Shown: positions 1 to 8,793 of the stretch, one piece after another
Numbering within the stretch: position 1 is the first letter of the stretch
Layout: each line of letters opens with the position of its first letter
From: Bacteroidales bacterium UBA1309
GTDB taxonomy: Bacteria; Bacteroidota; Bacteroidia; Bacteroidales; Dysgonomonadaceae
Length of the DNA stretch: 64,000 bases
Assembly: GCA_002307185.1 (NCBI GenBank)
Contig: DBTT01000004.1
Coordinates: 161,994-225,993 of the forward strand
Direction of reading: 5' to 3'
The notes under the pieces: model-generated
The model's input: only the letters and a program-made list of their open reading frames with translations
What the model was told of the DNA's origin: nothing
The model's database searches: none
Made by a program: the position numbers and the translations under genes

Positions 1-2328
1 CCCAAGCTAACCAAAAAGATCGTGAAACGGGGCATCACCGAGCTGGTGACTCCAGGCGTTTCCATCAACGACAATATCCTCAACCACAAGGAAAACAACT
101 TCTTGGCGGCTGTTCATTTCAACAAAAACCTGTGCGGAGTTTCTTTTTTGGACATTTCTACGGGTGAATTTATGGTGGCTGAAGGCTCGAAAGAGTATAT
201 CGATAAACTGCTAAACAACTTTGCCCCGAAAGAAGTGTTGGTGGAACGGAGCAAGAAGAAGTTATTCGACGAGGCCTTCGGCACACGGATGTTTACGTTC
301 GAATTGGACGATTGGTTGTTTACTGAAGATGCAGCTCGCACACGCCTTCTTTCGCATTTCCAAACCCGTAATCTGAAGGGTTTTGGCGTGGAACATCTCG
401 TCAACGGAGTCATTGCTGCCGGAACCATCCTCCATTACCTGGATGCTACACAACACAAGCACATTGGGCACATCACCTCGCTCTCCCGTATCGAGGAAGA
501 TCGTTTTGTCCGCTTAGATAAATTTACGGTTCGAAGTCTTGAATTGGTAGGCACGATGAACGAAGGCGGCAAAAGCCTGCTCAACATCATCGACAAAACG
601 GTGACTCCAATGGGAGCCCGCATGTTGCGCCGTTGGCTCGTATTCCCATTGAAGGAACTGAAAGCCATTCAGCGCCGTCAGGCAGTGGTGGAATACCTAT
701 TCAAGGATTTGGAGATAAAACAACTTTTGGAGGAAAACCTGTCCTTGATTGGCGATTTGGAACGGATCATCTCCAAAGTGGCGGTAGGAAGGGTGAATCC
801 ACGGGAAGTGGTACAGCTCAAAACTGCCTTGAATGCCATCGAGCCTATCCGCGAGGCCTTTTTGTCCGCGGACGAACCCAGCCTGAAAGAGATAGGGGAA
901 AAGCTGAATTCTTGCCCCATCATTCGGGAGCAAATTGAACGGGAAATTAAAAATGATCCGCCCACACTCACAAATCGCGGTGGAATCATCAAGAAAGGAA
1001 TCAACGAGGAACTCGATCACCTGCGTTCCATTGCCTTCGAAGGAAAAGATTTCCTGATGCAAATACAGCAACGGGAATCGGAGACAACGGGAATCCCATC
1101 CCTCAAAATCAGCTTCAACAACGTCTTTGGCTATTACATCGAGGTGCGGAATGCACACAAGGACAAAGTGCCTGAGACTTGGATCCGCAAGCAAACATTG
1201 GTGAATGCTGAGCGGTATATTACCCAAGAGTTAAAGGAATACGAAGAGCAGATATTGGGGGCGGAAGAGAAGATTTTCGCCATGGAAACGACGCTTTTCA
1301 ATAATCTGGTGACCATCTTGATGGACTATATCCCGACTGTCCTGGAAAATGCCAACCTGATAGCCCGCATCGACTGCCTGCTCTCATTCGCGTTGGTGGC
1401 CAAGGAAAACAAATACATCTGCCCGCAGGTGAACGACTCGGACGAGATAGAGATCCGTCAAGGGCGACATCCAGTGATCGAGAAACAGCTCCCTCTTGGA
1501 GAATCGTACATTGCCAACGATGTGCTGCTCAACAACGACACCCAGCAAGTTATTATCATCACCGGGCCCAATATGGCGGGTAAATCGGCTCTTTTGAGGC
1601 AAACGGCTCTGATTACCTTGCTTGCCCAGATTGGAAGCTTTGTGCCGGCGGAATCGGCAAAAATCGGCTTGGTGGACAAGATATTCACCCGTGTGGGAGC
1701 TTCCGACAACATTTCGTTGGGCGAATCTACTTTTATGGTGGAAATGAACGAAGCCTCCGACATTCTCAACAACATCACGCCCAAAAGCCTTGTTTTGTTC
1801 GACGAATTAGGCCGTGGGACAAGTACCTACGACGGCATTTCCATCGCCTGGGCCATCGTCGAATATATCCACGAACACCCGAAGGCAGGTGCCAAAACGC
1901 TCTTTGCAACGCACTACCACGAGTTGAACGAGATGGAGAAAACCTTCAAACGAATCAAGAACTTCAACGTGTCGGTGAAAGAGGTGGAAAACAAGATTAT
2001 TTTCCTTCGCAAGCTGGTTCGTGGAGGCAGTGAGCACAGTTTTGGTATCCATGTGGCCAAATTGGCGGGAATGCCCCAATCCATCGTGAAACGTGCCGAC
2101 GAGATACTCAAGCAACTCGAAACCGACAACCGTCAGCAAGGAGTTTCCAAAAACATCACCGACATCACCGAGCAAAAGGAAGGATTCCAGCTTAGCTTTT
2201 TTCAATTGGACGACCCTGTGCTAAGCCAAGTCCGAGATGAAATCCGCAACTTGGATGTGAACAACCTTACGCCTATGGAGGCATTGAACAAGTTGAACGA
2301 GATTCAGAAGATTGTGAATGGGAAGTGA
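1..2328 (+). CDS. mutS: DNA mismatch repair protein MutS (5' end outside window)
   Basis: The reading frame is open from base 1 (reading PKLTKKIVKRGITELVTPG), so the true start and roughly the first 100 residues, including the mismatch-binding FxE loop, lie upstream; the GTG at 22 is only an internal codon. What is visible is the connector, lever/clamp and ATPase domains. Counting from base 22, Walker A GPNMAGKSALL is at about residue 514, Walker B with the signature DELGRGTSTYDG at about 594, and ATHYHELNE follows. MutS recognises mismatches and recruits MutL by ATP-dependent sliding. The C-terminus is normal, with a short tail (MEALNKLNEIQKIV). A strong hairpin terminator follows, and the next genes are a restriction-modification pair with their own promoter. 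Identity is certain from the motifs. Confidence 0.97.
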   Translation, partial: PKLTKKIVKRGITELVTPGVSINDNILNHKENNFLAAVHFNKNLCGVSFLDISTGEFMVAEGSKEYIDKLLNNFAPKEVLVERSKKKLFDEAFGTRMFTFELDDWLFTEDAARTRLLSHFQTRNLKGFGVEHLVNGVIAAGTILHYLDATQHKHIGHITSLSRIEEDRFVRLDKFTVRSLELVGTMNEGGKSLLNIIDKTVTPMGARMLRRWLVFPLKELKAIQRRQAVVEYLFKDLEIKQLLEENLSLIGDLERIISKVAVGRVNPREVVQLKTALNAIEPIREAFLSADEPSLKEIGEKLNSCPIIREQIEREIKNDPPTLTNRGGIIKKGINEELDHLRSIAFEGKDFLMQIQQRESETTGIPSLKISFNNVFGYYIEVRNAHKDKVPETWIRKQTLVNAERYITQELKEYEEQILGAEEKIFAMETTLFNNLVTILMDYIPTVLENANLIARIDCLLSFALVAKENKYICPQVNDSDEIEIRQGRHPVIEKQLPLGESYIANDVLLNNDTQQVIIITGPNMAGKSALLRQTALITLLAQIGSFVPAESAKIGLVDKIFTRVGASDNISLGESTFMVEMNEASDILNNITPKSLVLFDELGRGTSTYDGISIAWAIVEYIHEHPKAGAKTLFATHYHELNEMEKTFKRIKNFNVSVKEVENKIIFLRKLVRGGSEHSFGIHVAKLAGMPQSIVKRADEILKQLETDNRQQGVSKNITDITEQKEGFQLSFFQLDDPVLSQVRDEIRNLDVNNLTPMEALNKLNEIQKIVNGK

Positions 2329-2361
2329 GGGGTTTATAAAAAATAGGATCTGAAAATTTTT

Positions 2362-2416
2362 AACAGCACAATAGTTCATTTTTCTTATAAAAAGAAAATA
2401 GGGCTATTGTGCTGTT
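2362..2416 (+). terminator. Terminator after mutS
   Basis: A 13-bp perfect stem (AACAGCACAATAG at 2362-2374, its complement at 2404-2416) continues inward into an A/T-rich stem and is followed by TTTATAT. It lies 34 bases after the mutS stop and separates mutS from the methyltransferase gene. Confidence 0.85.
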
Positions 2417-2472
2417 TTATATATAGATCGTTTTAGTCGGATATTTTTTCTTCAAATCTTTTCCTTTTTTTA

Positions 2473-2504
2473 TTTGAAATTCTCGATTTTCCGCCATATA
2501 TTTG
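2473..2504 (+). promoter_or_regulatory. Bacteroidales-type promoter for the methyltransferase
   Basis: TTTG at 2473-2476, 20 bases, then TATATTTG at 2497-2504: an exact match to the Bacteroides -33/-7 consensus (TTTG, about 20, TAnnTTTG). Transcription should begin near 2511. That leaves the ATG at 2518 almost without a leader, so the ATG at 2536 is the likelier start of the downstream gene. Confidence 0.75.
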
Positions 2505-2517
2505 TAACCAATGTCTA

Positions 2518-3777
2518 ATGTTGTACAAACTGGTTATGAATGACTATTTAACAATTTCTGAGGTGTCAAAGTTGCTCAAAAAAAGCACCAAAACTTTACG
2601 AAGATGGGATGATGAAGGAAAACTTTGCGCAGTTAGGGAACCAATTAGCAATTATCGTGTTTACCGAAAGTCGGAAGTAGAAACTTTATTTGCAGATTTC
2701 TTCAGAACAGATATTGCAGAAACTACTTCCAACATTGTAAAACCAGATCATGAATATAAAGTGCTTGAACTTTTTGCAGGTGCTGGGGGGTTAGCTGTGG
2801 GGATGGAAAAGGCTGGTTTGAAATGTGTTGCTTTAAATGAAATAGATAAGTTTGCTTGCAATACTTTACGTCGAAATCGTCCCCACTGGAATGTTTTGGA
2901 AGGGGATATCAAAGACTTTGATTTTACGGAGTACAAAGATCAGGTTGATTTGGTCACGGGTGGATTTCCTTGCCAAGCGTTTAGCTATGCTGGTAAAAAA
3001 TTAGGCTTAGCAGATGCACGGGGAACACTCTTTTATGAATTTGCGAGAGTCGTGAAAGAAGTAAACCCAGCTATCTGTATTGGAGAGAATGTACGAGGGT
3101 TATTAAGCCATGAGAACGGGAAAACCCTTCAAGGTATGATCTCTATTTTGAATGAGATAGGTTACAATGTTATTCCCGTTGAAGTTTTGAAGGCCATCCA
3201 TTATAGAGTTCCCCAAAAGCGAGAACGCCTGATTTTGGTTGGAATAAGAAAAGATATAAAAGACATAAAATTTACCTACCCAAAACCATATAAGAAGGTC
3301 TATAACTTGAAAGATGCTTTGAAAAAAGGAGAACTTTATGATTGTGATGTTCCTATATCAAATGGAGCAAAATATCCCAAAAGTAAAAAAGAAGTATTGG
3401 ATTTAGTTCCGCAAAAAGGTTATTGGAGGGATTTACCCGTAGAAATACAAAAGGAATTTATGGGAGGGAGCTTTTACTTGGGAGGTGGAAAAACAGGGAT
3501 GGCGAGAAGAATTGGTTGGGATGAACCCTGCCTCACCTTGACTTGCAGTCCTGCTCAAAAGCAAACGGAACGTTGCCACCCTGATGAAACTCGGCCATTC
3601 AGCGTTCGGGAGTACGCAAGAATTCAGACATTTCCCGATAGCTGGGAATTTACAGGATCTTTAGCTCAGCAATATAAACAAATTGGCAATGCGGTTCCAG
3701 TCAATTTAGGGTGTGAAGTAGGTTATTCGGTCATTAAATTTTTAAATGAATATTACAGCTTATCGAACCTTGAGTAG
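2518..3777 (+). CDS. DNA (cytosine-5) methyltransferase with N-terminal helix-turn-helix
   Basis: Modification enzyme of a Type II restriction-modification system; transfers a methyl group from SAM to C5 of cytosine. Residues about 10-55 form a MerR/excisionase-like helix-turn-helix (LTISEVSKLLKKSTKTLRRW). The catalytic domain has motif I LELFAGAGG at about 83-91, motif IV with the nucleophile PCQ at 151-153, motif VI ENV at 190-192, motif VIII QKRERLILVG and motifs IX/X (YARIQTFPDSW, QIGNAVPVNLG). The ATG at 2518 is the longest choice; the ATG at 2536 (MNDYLTI) fits the promoter better. The 3' end overlaps the convergent endonuclease gene by 25 bp. From the partner's family the target is probably GGNCC (inference). 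The fused HTH could let the enzyme repress its own or the partner gene, as known for some m5C methyltransferases. It is more A/T-rich than mutS and dprA, consistent with transfer. Confidence 0.92.
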   Translation: MLYKLVMNDYLTISEVSKLLKKSTKTLRRWDDEGKLCAVREPISNYRVYRKSEVETLFADFFRTDIAETTSNIVKPDHEYKVLELFAGAGGLAVGMEKAGLKCVALNEIDKFACNTLRRNRPHWNVLEGDIKDFDFTEYKDQVDLVTGGFPCQAFSYAGKKLGLADARGTLFYEFARVVKEVNPAICIGENVRGLLSHENGKTLQGMISILNEIGYNVIPVEVLKAIHYRVPQKRERLILVGIRKDIKDIKFTYPKPYKKVYNLKDALKKGELYDCDVPISNGAKYPKSKKEVLDLVPQKGYWRDLPVEIQKEFMGGSFYLGGGKTGMARRIGWDEPCLTLTCSPAQKQTERCHPDETRPFSVREYARIQTFPDSWEFTGSLAQQYKQIGNAVPVNLGCEVGYSVIKFLNEYYSLSNLE

Positions 3778-4517
3778 TAACTATAATTTTCAAAAGTAAT
3801 TTGATCGAGAATACTACGGTTGGATTTCTCGGTTTCAGAAGCTATTTCTTCTAAGGCTGAATTTTCTTCTTGGATTTGTTCGGATTGGGAAGATTTGAGG
3901 TAGCTATCAATTGCAGAGGGAAGTGCTTTATAGAGTTGGAATAATGCGTCATCTTCTCCTGAAAGCAATCCATAGAATTGGTCTCCTGAAATTTTAAAAA
4001 CACGACTATGGCTGTATTCTTTACCATTAATCTCACCCTGCCAGCGCTCATTAAAACTTCCTTTCGCTAAGATTTGAACCCAATAACATTTGGCTTTCTT
4101 ATAATCATCAGCATACCGAGCGAGTTTTTGGAATAAAGCTTCAGCCGAACTACTGTTCATCGTATTGTGTTTGTTCTTGATATCCGCAAACAACGTATTA
4201 TCCTTTGCCTTCACATCAAACCCACTCAAATTCCCCACTTCAAATCCTTCGATTCCTCCGAGGATTTGCTCGTGGAAAGTTCCTATCGAATTGTTGATAG
4301 ATTTGTCGATTTGCCGAAGAATTTCGGATTGGATCAAATCTTCTTCGTTGATGGCATTAAACTTGGCATCAAACGTCAATTTGATGGTATCCACCTTATT
4401 TGCATAAAAACTCTTTTTTGACACATTGCTTTTCGCCTTCAGATACGACTTATGCAGGTTGGCAATGCAATTCAAAAGATGCTCGTCAGAAACAAAGTTC
4501 ACATAGTTGTTAGCCAT
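3753..4517 (-). CDS. Type II restriction endonuclease, Eco47II/Sau96I-like
   Basis: 254 residues. The central block GFDVKAKDN...FADIKNKHNTMNSSS resembles the Eco47II family, whose members cut GGNCC. A PD-(D/E)xK-type centre can be read as D101, D112 and K114. It faces the methyltransferase tail to tail, and the last 25 bp of the two genes overlap, so they share one termination zone and may interfere by antisense transcription. Start ATG at 4517 (MANNYVNFV) is followed at once by family-like sequence. Family assignment is from recalled motif similarity rather than alignment; an endonuclease role is also supported by the methyltransferase neighbour. Recognition site is inferred only. Confidence 0.8.
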   Translation of the reverse strand: MANNYVNFVSDEHLLNCIANLHKSYLKAKSNVSKKSFYANKVDTIKLTFDAKFNAINEEDLIQSEILRQIDKSINNSIGTFHEQILGGIEGFEVGNLSGFDVKAKDNTLFADIKNKHNTMNSSSAEALFQKLARYADDYKKAKCYWVQILAKGSFNERWQGEINGKEYSHSRVFKISGDQFYGLLSGEDDALFQLYKALPSAIDSYLKSSQSEQIQEENSALEEIASETEKSNRSILDQITFENYSYYSRFDKL

Positions 4518-4640
4518 TTCGATAGATTCTTTACGATTTCAAAGGTAAAGTTATAAAATATAGCTTTATATGATTCAATTTGGATCTATTTATTATCAAT
4601 ACACGAATAGTTTATTCCTGAATCTGCCGTTTCAGCATTC

Positions 4641-5756
4641 TCACACCACCCGATAAACGCCTCCAGGCAAGGGTTTGATAATTCCCCTCATTTCCATATC
4701 CAACAAGATGTAGAACAGCTTCGAAAGGGGAATATTTGCCTTCACGGCGAGCAGGTTCACCTGCATTTCTTCCGTGCATAGAGCGTCGTAAATTGCCCGC
4801 TCCTCGTTTGTGAGGTCGAGCAAAAGCTCCCGCTGCCGGGGCTGGGCAGATGATATTTTGGAAGAAGCATTCCCCCAGCCCATTTGACGGACAAAAGACT
4901 CCGCTGATTGAAGGAGTACCGCTTTGTTGTTAACAATCAAATTATTGCATCCGGCAGATTGTATGTCGATAGTCCTTCCAGGCAAGGCAAACACGTCTTT
5001 GTAGTAGGAGCAGGCGATTTCAGCGGTGATAAGCGAACCGCCTTTTTCTCCCGATTCCAATACGATAACTGCATCTGCCATTCCTGCCACAATGCGGTTG
5101 CGCCGAACAAAATTGTGCTTGTCTGCATTTGTTCCACTTGGAAATTCGGTAAGCAAACCGCCTTGTGCTGTCATTTCGAGGGCTGTGCGCTGATGCACCG
5201 AAGGATAAATCCGGTCTAGTCCATGCGCTAAAACCCCAACCGTTTTTAACCCTGATTTCAGCGAAGTGCGATGAGCATGAATGTCGATGCCATAAGCCAA
5301 TCCACTTGCGATTACTATATCAGGAAATAAAGAAGAAAGTTCCCGTAGGAATGTTTCGCAGAAATCGGTGGCATAGCTTGTCGCCTTGCGTGTGCCCACG
5401 ATACTGACGATTTTCTTTGAGTTTAAATCTGCATTTCCCTTGTAATAGAGCAAAACGGGAGCATCCACGCAATCAATCAGGCGGGAGGGATATTCCTTAT
5501 CAGAAATGAATATCGGCCTAATGCGGTTTTTCCCTACAAATTCGGCTTCCCGTTGAGCCTCTTCGAGCAATGCCGGACGCTTGATTTCCTCAATGATCCG
5601 TGCGGAAATGCCTGCCGCAAGCAAAGCTTTTTTGCTTTCAGTGAAAATAACCTCTTCATCGCCCAAACCCCGCAAGAGGTTTCTGGCAATGATGTCGCCC
5701 ACCCCGGGTATCTTGGTCAGGGCAATGCGGTAAATCAGTCGGGAATGTTCGTTCAT
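4641..5756 (-). CDS. dprA: DNA-processing protein DprA (Smf)
   Basis: 371 residues, normal family length. DprA binds single-stranded DNA taken up by natural transformation and loads RecA on it. The N-terminus has a helix-hairpin-helix-like stretch (LTKIPGVGDIIARNLL). The central Rossmann fold carries IVGTRKAT, VIASGLAYGIDIHAH and GGLLTEFPSGT, and the family's ALPGR and GCNNLI segments follow. The C-terminal 65 residues look like the DprA winged helix. It is the most distal gene of a minus-strand run with the phosphatase and thioesterase (gap 33 bp to the phosphatase), so co-transcription is likely. The gene after it on this strand is the restriction endonuclease in the same orientation upstream of position 4518, separated by 123 bp. 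Confidence 0.95.
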   Translation of the reverse strand: MNEHSRLIYRIALTKIPGVGDIIARNLLRGLGDEEVIFTESKKALLAAGISARIIEEIKRPALLEEAQREAEFVGKNRIRPIFISDKEYPSRLIDCVDAPVLLYYKGNADLNSKKIVSIVGTRKATSYATDFCETFLRELSSLFPDIVIASGLAYGIDIHAHRTSLKSGLKTVGVLAHGLDRIYPSVHQRTALEMTAQGGLLTEFPSGTNADKHNFVRRNRIVAGMADAVIVLESGEKGGSLITAEIACSYYKDVFALPGRTIDIQSAGCNNLIVNNKAVLLQSAESFVRQMGWGNASSKISSAQPRQRELLLDLTNEERAIYDALCTEEMQVNLLAVKANIPLSKLFYILLDMEMRGIIKPLPGGVYRVV

Positions 5757-5789
5757 ATAATTTTGTGTAAGAGGTTCATTTTAGGTTGA

Positions 5790-6506
5790 TCAGCTTGCCT
5801 GTTTACCCCTTTCCGCATAGCTTAGGTCGTTCATCGATTCCACCGTGAATGTTCCGCTTTCGTACACCACTTTGCAAACGGCAGCGTTCTCCAAATGTCC
5901 TTTCAGTAGTTTGTCACCACCGAGACTCAGCAGCATGGCCACAATGCTCATTCCATGGGCAATGACGAGAATGTTTGCATCGCCCTTGGCAGCTTCTTCC
6001 TCGGCGATGGCTCGCAAGCTCGCTTGAGTACGTTGTTCCACCTGCTCGTAGCTCTCGGCCATATCGAATTGGTCAAGCTCCTTGACGGCATTGAGAATGG
6101 CACGGAAAGTGACTTTACCGGCAAGCAAATCGTTGTACATCGCTTCCGCCGACTTGTAATGCAGGAAAAAGGCGGCACTTTCCCACATTCTTAGATTTTT
6201 CCCAGACTCAAAACTTCCAAATCCAGCTTCGCGGAATCCATCTATTTCGATCGGTTGAATATCTTCCTGTCCTTTTGCAGCCAAGATGATACCCACTGTT
6301 TGGCGGGTTCGCCTTAACGTGCTGCAATAGGCCGAGCGAAAGGGTATCTCTTTCATCCCCAAGCCCACATATTTCGCTACTTGCTGCCCTTCGGGTGTCA
6401 GTGGCGAATCGCACCATCCTTGCACCCTGTCGAGCGTATTCATCAGCGTACGTCCGTGACGCACGACATAAAATGTTATTCTAGAACTCATAATTGTTAT
6501 TTCCAA
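5790..6506 (-). CDS. Histidine phosphatase family protein (phosphoglycerate-mutase-like)
   Basis: 238 residues. The RHG signature (VVRHGRT, residues 14-20) places the phospho-accepting histidine at 17; a second catalytic-type histidine is in VIAHGMSIV near the C-terminus, and RTRQT is the usual arginine motif. These enzymes remove or move phosphate by a phosphohistidine intermediate; the substrate cannot be told. Two starts are possible: 6506, overlapping the thioesterase stop by 10 bp, or ATG at 6491 (MSSRITFYV), which begins closer to the usual family N-terminus. Located between dprA and the thioesterase on the same strand. Confidence 0.88.
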   Translation of the reverse strand: MEITIMSSRITFYVVRHGRTLMNTLDRVQGWCDSPLTPEGQQVAKYVGLGMKEIPFRSAYCSTLRRTRQTVGIILAAKGQEDIQPIEIDGFREAGFGSFESGKNLRMWESAAFFLHYKSAEAMYNDLLAGKVTFRAILNAVKELDQFDMAESYEQVEQRTQASLRAIAEEEAAKGDANILVIAHGMSIVAMLLSLGGDKLLKGHLENAAVCKVVYESGTFTVESMNDLSYAERGKQAS

Positions 6507-6904
6507 GTAATGTAATCGGCAAAAGCCTGGTCGAAAACTTCAGGCTTCGAAACTCGGCCGTTGGTGAGGCATACCACCTCAATGGAAGCTTTTGCGCACA
6601 AGATGTTGTCAGACGAGCGAAAAATGTCCTGATGGAAAATATAGCGCAGCATTTGCCGCTCCACTCTCACCCGGCAAACAAATTCGTCTGATCCGCAGAG
6701 GGAATGTTTGTACGAAATATTCGCGTTCCTAACCACCGGGAGAATGTTTTGCTCTGTCAGGTCGCGCAAGCGCAGGCCACAATGTTCCATCATCTCGTGG
6801 CGCACGGCTTCGAAATAATGGAGATAATTGGCGTTGTTGACCACCCCTTGCGAGTCGCATTCGTAATCGCGTACTTTCATTTGAAATTCAAACGTGCGTG
6901 CCAT
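6497..6904 (-). CDS. Acyl-CoA thioesterase, hot-dog fold (YbgC/4HBT type)
   Basis: 135 residues, typical length. The helix-forming motif YECDSQGVVNNANYLHYFEA near the N-terminus holds the acidic residue and the conserved N/Y positions of the 4-hydroxybenzoyl-CoA thioesterase-like family. These enzymes hydrolyse acyl-CoA thioesters in the cytoplasm; substrate unknown. It is the first gene of the run thioesterase-phosphatase-dprA. A -7-like box, TATTTTTG, lies upstream on the minus strand at 6964-6971. Confidence 0.88.
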   Translation of the reverse strand: MARTFEFQMKVRDYECDSQGVVNNANYLHYFEAVRHEMMEHCGLRLRDLTEQNILPVVRNANISYKHSLCGSDEFVCRVRVERQMLRYIFHQDIFRSSDNILCAKASIEVVCLTNGRVSKPEVFDQAFADYITWK

Positions 6905-6963
6905 ATTTCTGATAAAAATTCATTCATTAAAGCAGTGATCCTTTTTCGGAGATTTCAAAAGCT

Positions 6964-6971
6964 CAAAAATA
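6964..6971 (-). promoter_or_regulatory. Possible -7 box for the thioesterase run
   Basis: Minus-strand TATTTTTG matches TAnnTTTG, 60 bp upstream of the thioesterase ATG. At the expected -33 place the sequence is TTTT rather than TTTG, so the match is partial. Confidence 0.45.
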
Positions 6972-7084
6972 GGCATTTTTGGCGTTATTTGAAAATGTAA
7001 ACTCACCAGATGGGCTTGCAGCAATCAAAAAAGGGGGTTCGCATCAAAGCTAAAAGCGTATTCAACTCTTCCCCCCACAAAAAA

Positions 7085-7130
7085 ATTGCTCAGTCCGCTT
7101 CCGATAGTTAGGTGAAGCGGGCTGAGCAAT
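7085..7130 (-). terminator. Rho-independent terminator after the GT5-like gene
   Basis: ATTGCTCAG at 7085-7093 pairs with CTGAGCAAT at 7122-7130, with further pairing of the inner CCGCTTC/GAAGCGG. On the minus strand the stem is followed by a run of seven T (7078-7084). It lies 29 bp beyond the stop of the GT5-like gene. Confidence 0.88.
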
Positions 7131-7158
7131 CTCTGGTGAAAATGTATGCTTGCTGAAA

Positions 7159-7965
7159 TTAAAATTTCTCGTAAAATGAATTCACTTCGTCTGTCCAAGA
7201 ATTAAAGTCGGCATTGAAAGGAAGGAACGGAATTCCACTTTCTTGGGCTGATTTCAATATCTGGGGATCCACATTTTCGCTTGACTGGATGATTCCATCG
7301 GAATATTTCAATGCAAAGTTTGTTAGCTGTGCAAAATCGGTTTCACCCTGAAGGTCTTTCACATCCTCCTTTTCAATGCCATCCAACAATACTTTATTGA
7401 CAAAATCAGGACCGAAAGGTTTTTTCATCTGGTCGTCGTAGAGCGAATAAACGATTTTAGAATCTTTAAAACATGGATCATCTGCATAGGCTCTTTTGAT
7501 AAACAGCGGTGTCAACGCCGTCATCCATCCATGGCAATGGATGATATCGGGAATCCAACGGAGCTTTTTGATTGTCTCCATCACACCCCGAACATAGAAA
7601 ATGCTTCGCTCATCATTATCCCCGAATTCCTCACCACTTTCATCCTCGGTGGTGAATTTCCTGCTGAAAAAATCATCGTTATCAATGAAATAAATCTGCA
7701 TGCGGGCTGCCTGGATAGAGGCAACCTTGATAATCAACGGGTGATCTGTATCGTTGATGATAAGATTCATTCCCGACAGGCGAATTACTTCATGAAGCTG
7801 GTTTCTTCTTTCATTGATGTTACCAAATCTTGGCATGAATGTGCGTATCTCCCTCCCCTTTTCTTGGATAGCTTGCGGGAGATGCCTACTTATGGTTGAG
7901 ATGTTAGATTCAGGTAAATAAGGAAATATTTCTTGTGTGATGTATAAAATCCGTTTTGAACTCAT
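7159..7965 (-). CDS. Glycogen/starch-synthase-like N-terminal domain protein (GT5-like, single domain)
   Basis: About 268 residues from the ATG at 7965 (MSSKRILYITQEIFPYLPE). Longer starts up to 8013 exist, but a TATCTTTG -7 box sits at 7987-7994 between them, so 7965 is preferred. The sequence follows the N-terminal domain of glycosyltransferase family 5: a VxxExxP-like start, YFIDND, a DIIHCHGWMTALTPLF segment. The protein ends where the C-terminal nucleotide-binding GT-B domain would begin; full synthases are about 480 residues. The usual KTGGL substrate loop is not present (ESNISTIS stands in its place), so ordinary glycogen synthase activity is doubtful. Such short forms occur in Bacteroidales, often next to panC, which is not here. 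Role unknown. Confidence 0.8.
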   Translation of the reverse strand: MSSKRILYITQEIFPYLPESNISTISRHLPQAIQEKGREIRTFMPRFGNINERRNQLHEVIRLSGMNLIINDTDHPLIIKVASIQAARMQIYFIDNDDFFSRKFTTEDESGEEFGDNDERSIFYVRGVMETIKKLRWIPDIIHCHGWMTALTPLFIKRAYADDPCFKDSKIVYSLYDDQMKKPFGPDFVNKVLLDGIEKEDVKDLQGETDFAQLTNFALKYSDGIIQSSENVDPQILKSAQESGIPFLPFNADFNSWTDEVNSFYEKF

Positions 7966-7986
7966 TTTAGATTGAAATTTAATATG

Positions 7987-7994
7987 CAAAGATA
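7987..7994 (-). promoter_or_regulatory. -7 promoter box for the GT5-like gene
   Basis: Minus-strand TATCTTTG matches TAnnTTTG. It lies 22 bp upstream of the ATG at 7965 and downstream of the longer possible starts, which decides the start codon. No clear TTTG at -33. Confidence 0.55.
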
Positions 7995-8096
7995 TATAAA
8001 ATTTGAACATCAATGAAGATATGCTGCTTGTTTTTCTCGAACAACGGGCAAGTCAAATACTGGATTTAACTGAAATACAATCCATCCGGCACCGTT

Positions 8097-8617
8097 TTAG
8101 TTTAACCAAAGCTCGACCCAAGTAGCAACAGGCATGGTGGACGGACTGGCCACGGCTGCTGTTTTGGAATATTTCCCTTTTAATATCTGCGCATTAGACA
8201 GAGAATAAGATGGAGTGATATGAAAAATGGCATCAGCTTATTTTAAGGGAACTATATGGATGCTTGCATTTTTGCAAATTAGTCCGTTGGTGGAACTTTC
8301 GCCTAAATTTCCGCCATTCGCATTAATTCTCAAATTCTTGAAGTTTGCTTCAGAGAGAATTCTCTTTTCTGCTTTGTCAGAAAGCTTGATCAATTGTTTT
8401 CTGAATATCAGTTGACTGGAAAATCGGTGATCACGAATTATTTGCCAAGGTCTTCCAACGTCAGCTTTTGGCGTTCAAAAACCATTCTGAGATTTTCGTC
8501 CTGTCGGGGAAATAATTGTTTGGGGATCGAATAGAATCCGTATGTGTTAAAACCAAAATGCAAGTCGAAAATATGAGCATCGTTTTCATCGTTGGATAGT
8601 GGATTTACGTGTAAACT
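8097..8617 (-). pseudogene. Decayed gene of unknown function
   Basis: The 780-bp stretch between 8014 and 8793 has no intact gene, but its minus strand keeps protein-like sequence broken by lesions. From 8617 to 8438 one frame reads DENDAHIFDLHFGFNTYGFY and on to EDLGK-stop. Around 8440 the coding sense moves to another frame (IIRDHRFSSQLI... SDKAEKRILSEANFKN) running to an in-frame stop at 8238-8240, after which the same frame goes on (ADAIFHITPSYSLSNAQ ... WVELWLN) to a stop at 8097-8099. One frameshift and one nonsense codon would thus restore about 170 residues. I do not recognise the family. It lies downstream of the last pump gene and could be the tail of a lost member of that block. 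Confidence 0.5.
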
Positions 8618-8793
8618 TCAACATGGTATTTTATAAAGATAGCCAACCCGAATTGCTTTCACGTGACACCATTCGAGAAATAACGCATAGGTTTTGACAC
8701 AAATTAATAAATTTGTGGCTGTTAGCTTATAACATGAGTCCGATGCAGAAATTTTGACAAAAAATAGCAATATGCCGAATGCTTGGAACGAGT

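Noticed and set aside
1..30. GTG at 22 as a true start of mutS
   Set aside because: The frame is open before it and reads as conserved MutS sequence, so the gene starts upstream of the window.
8227..8415. 62-codon plus-strand frame in the decayed region
   Set aside because: It is antisense to the fragments that read as protein on the minus strand.
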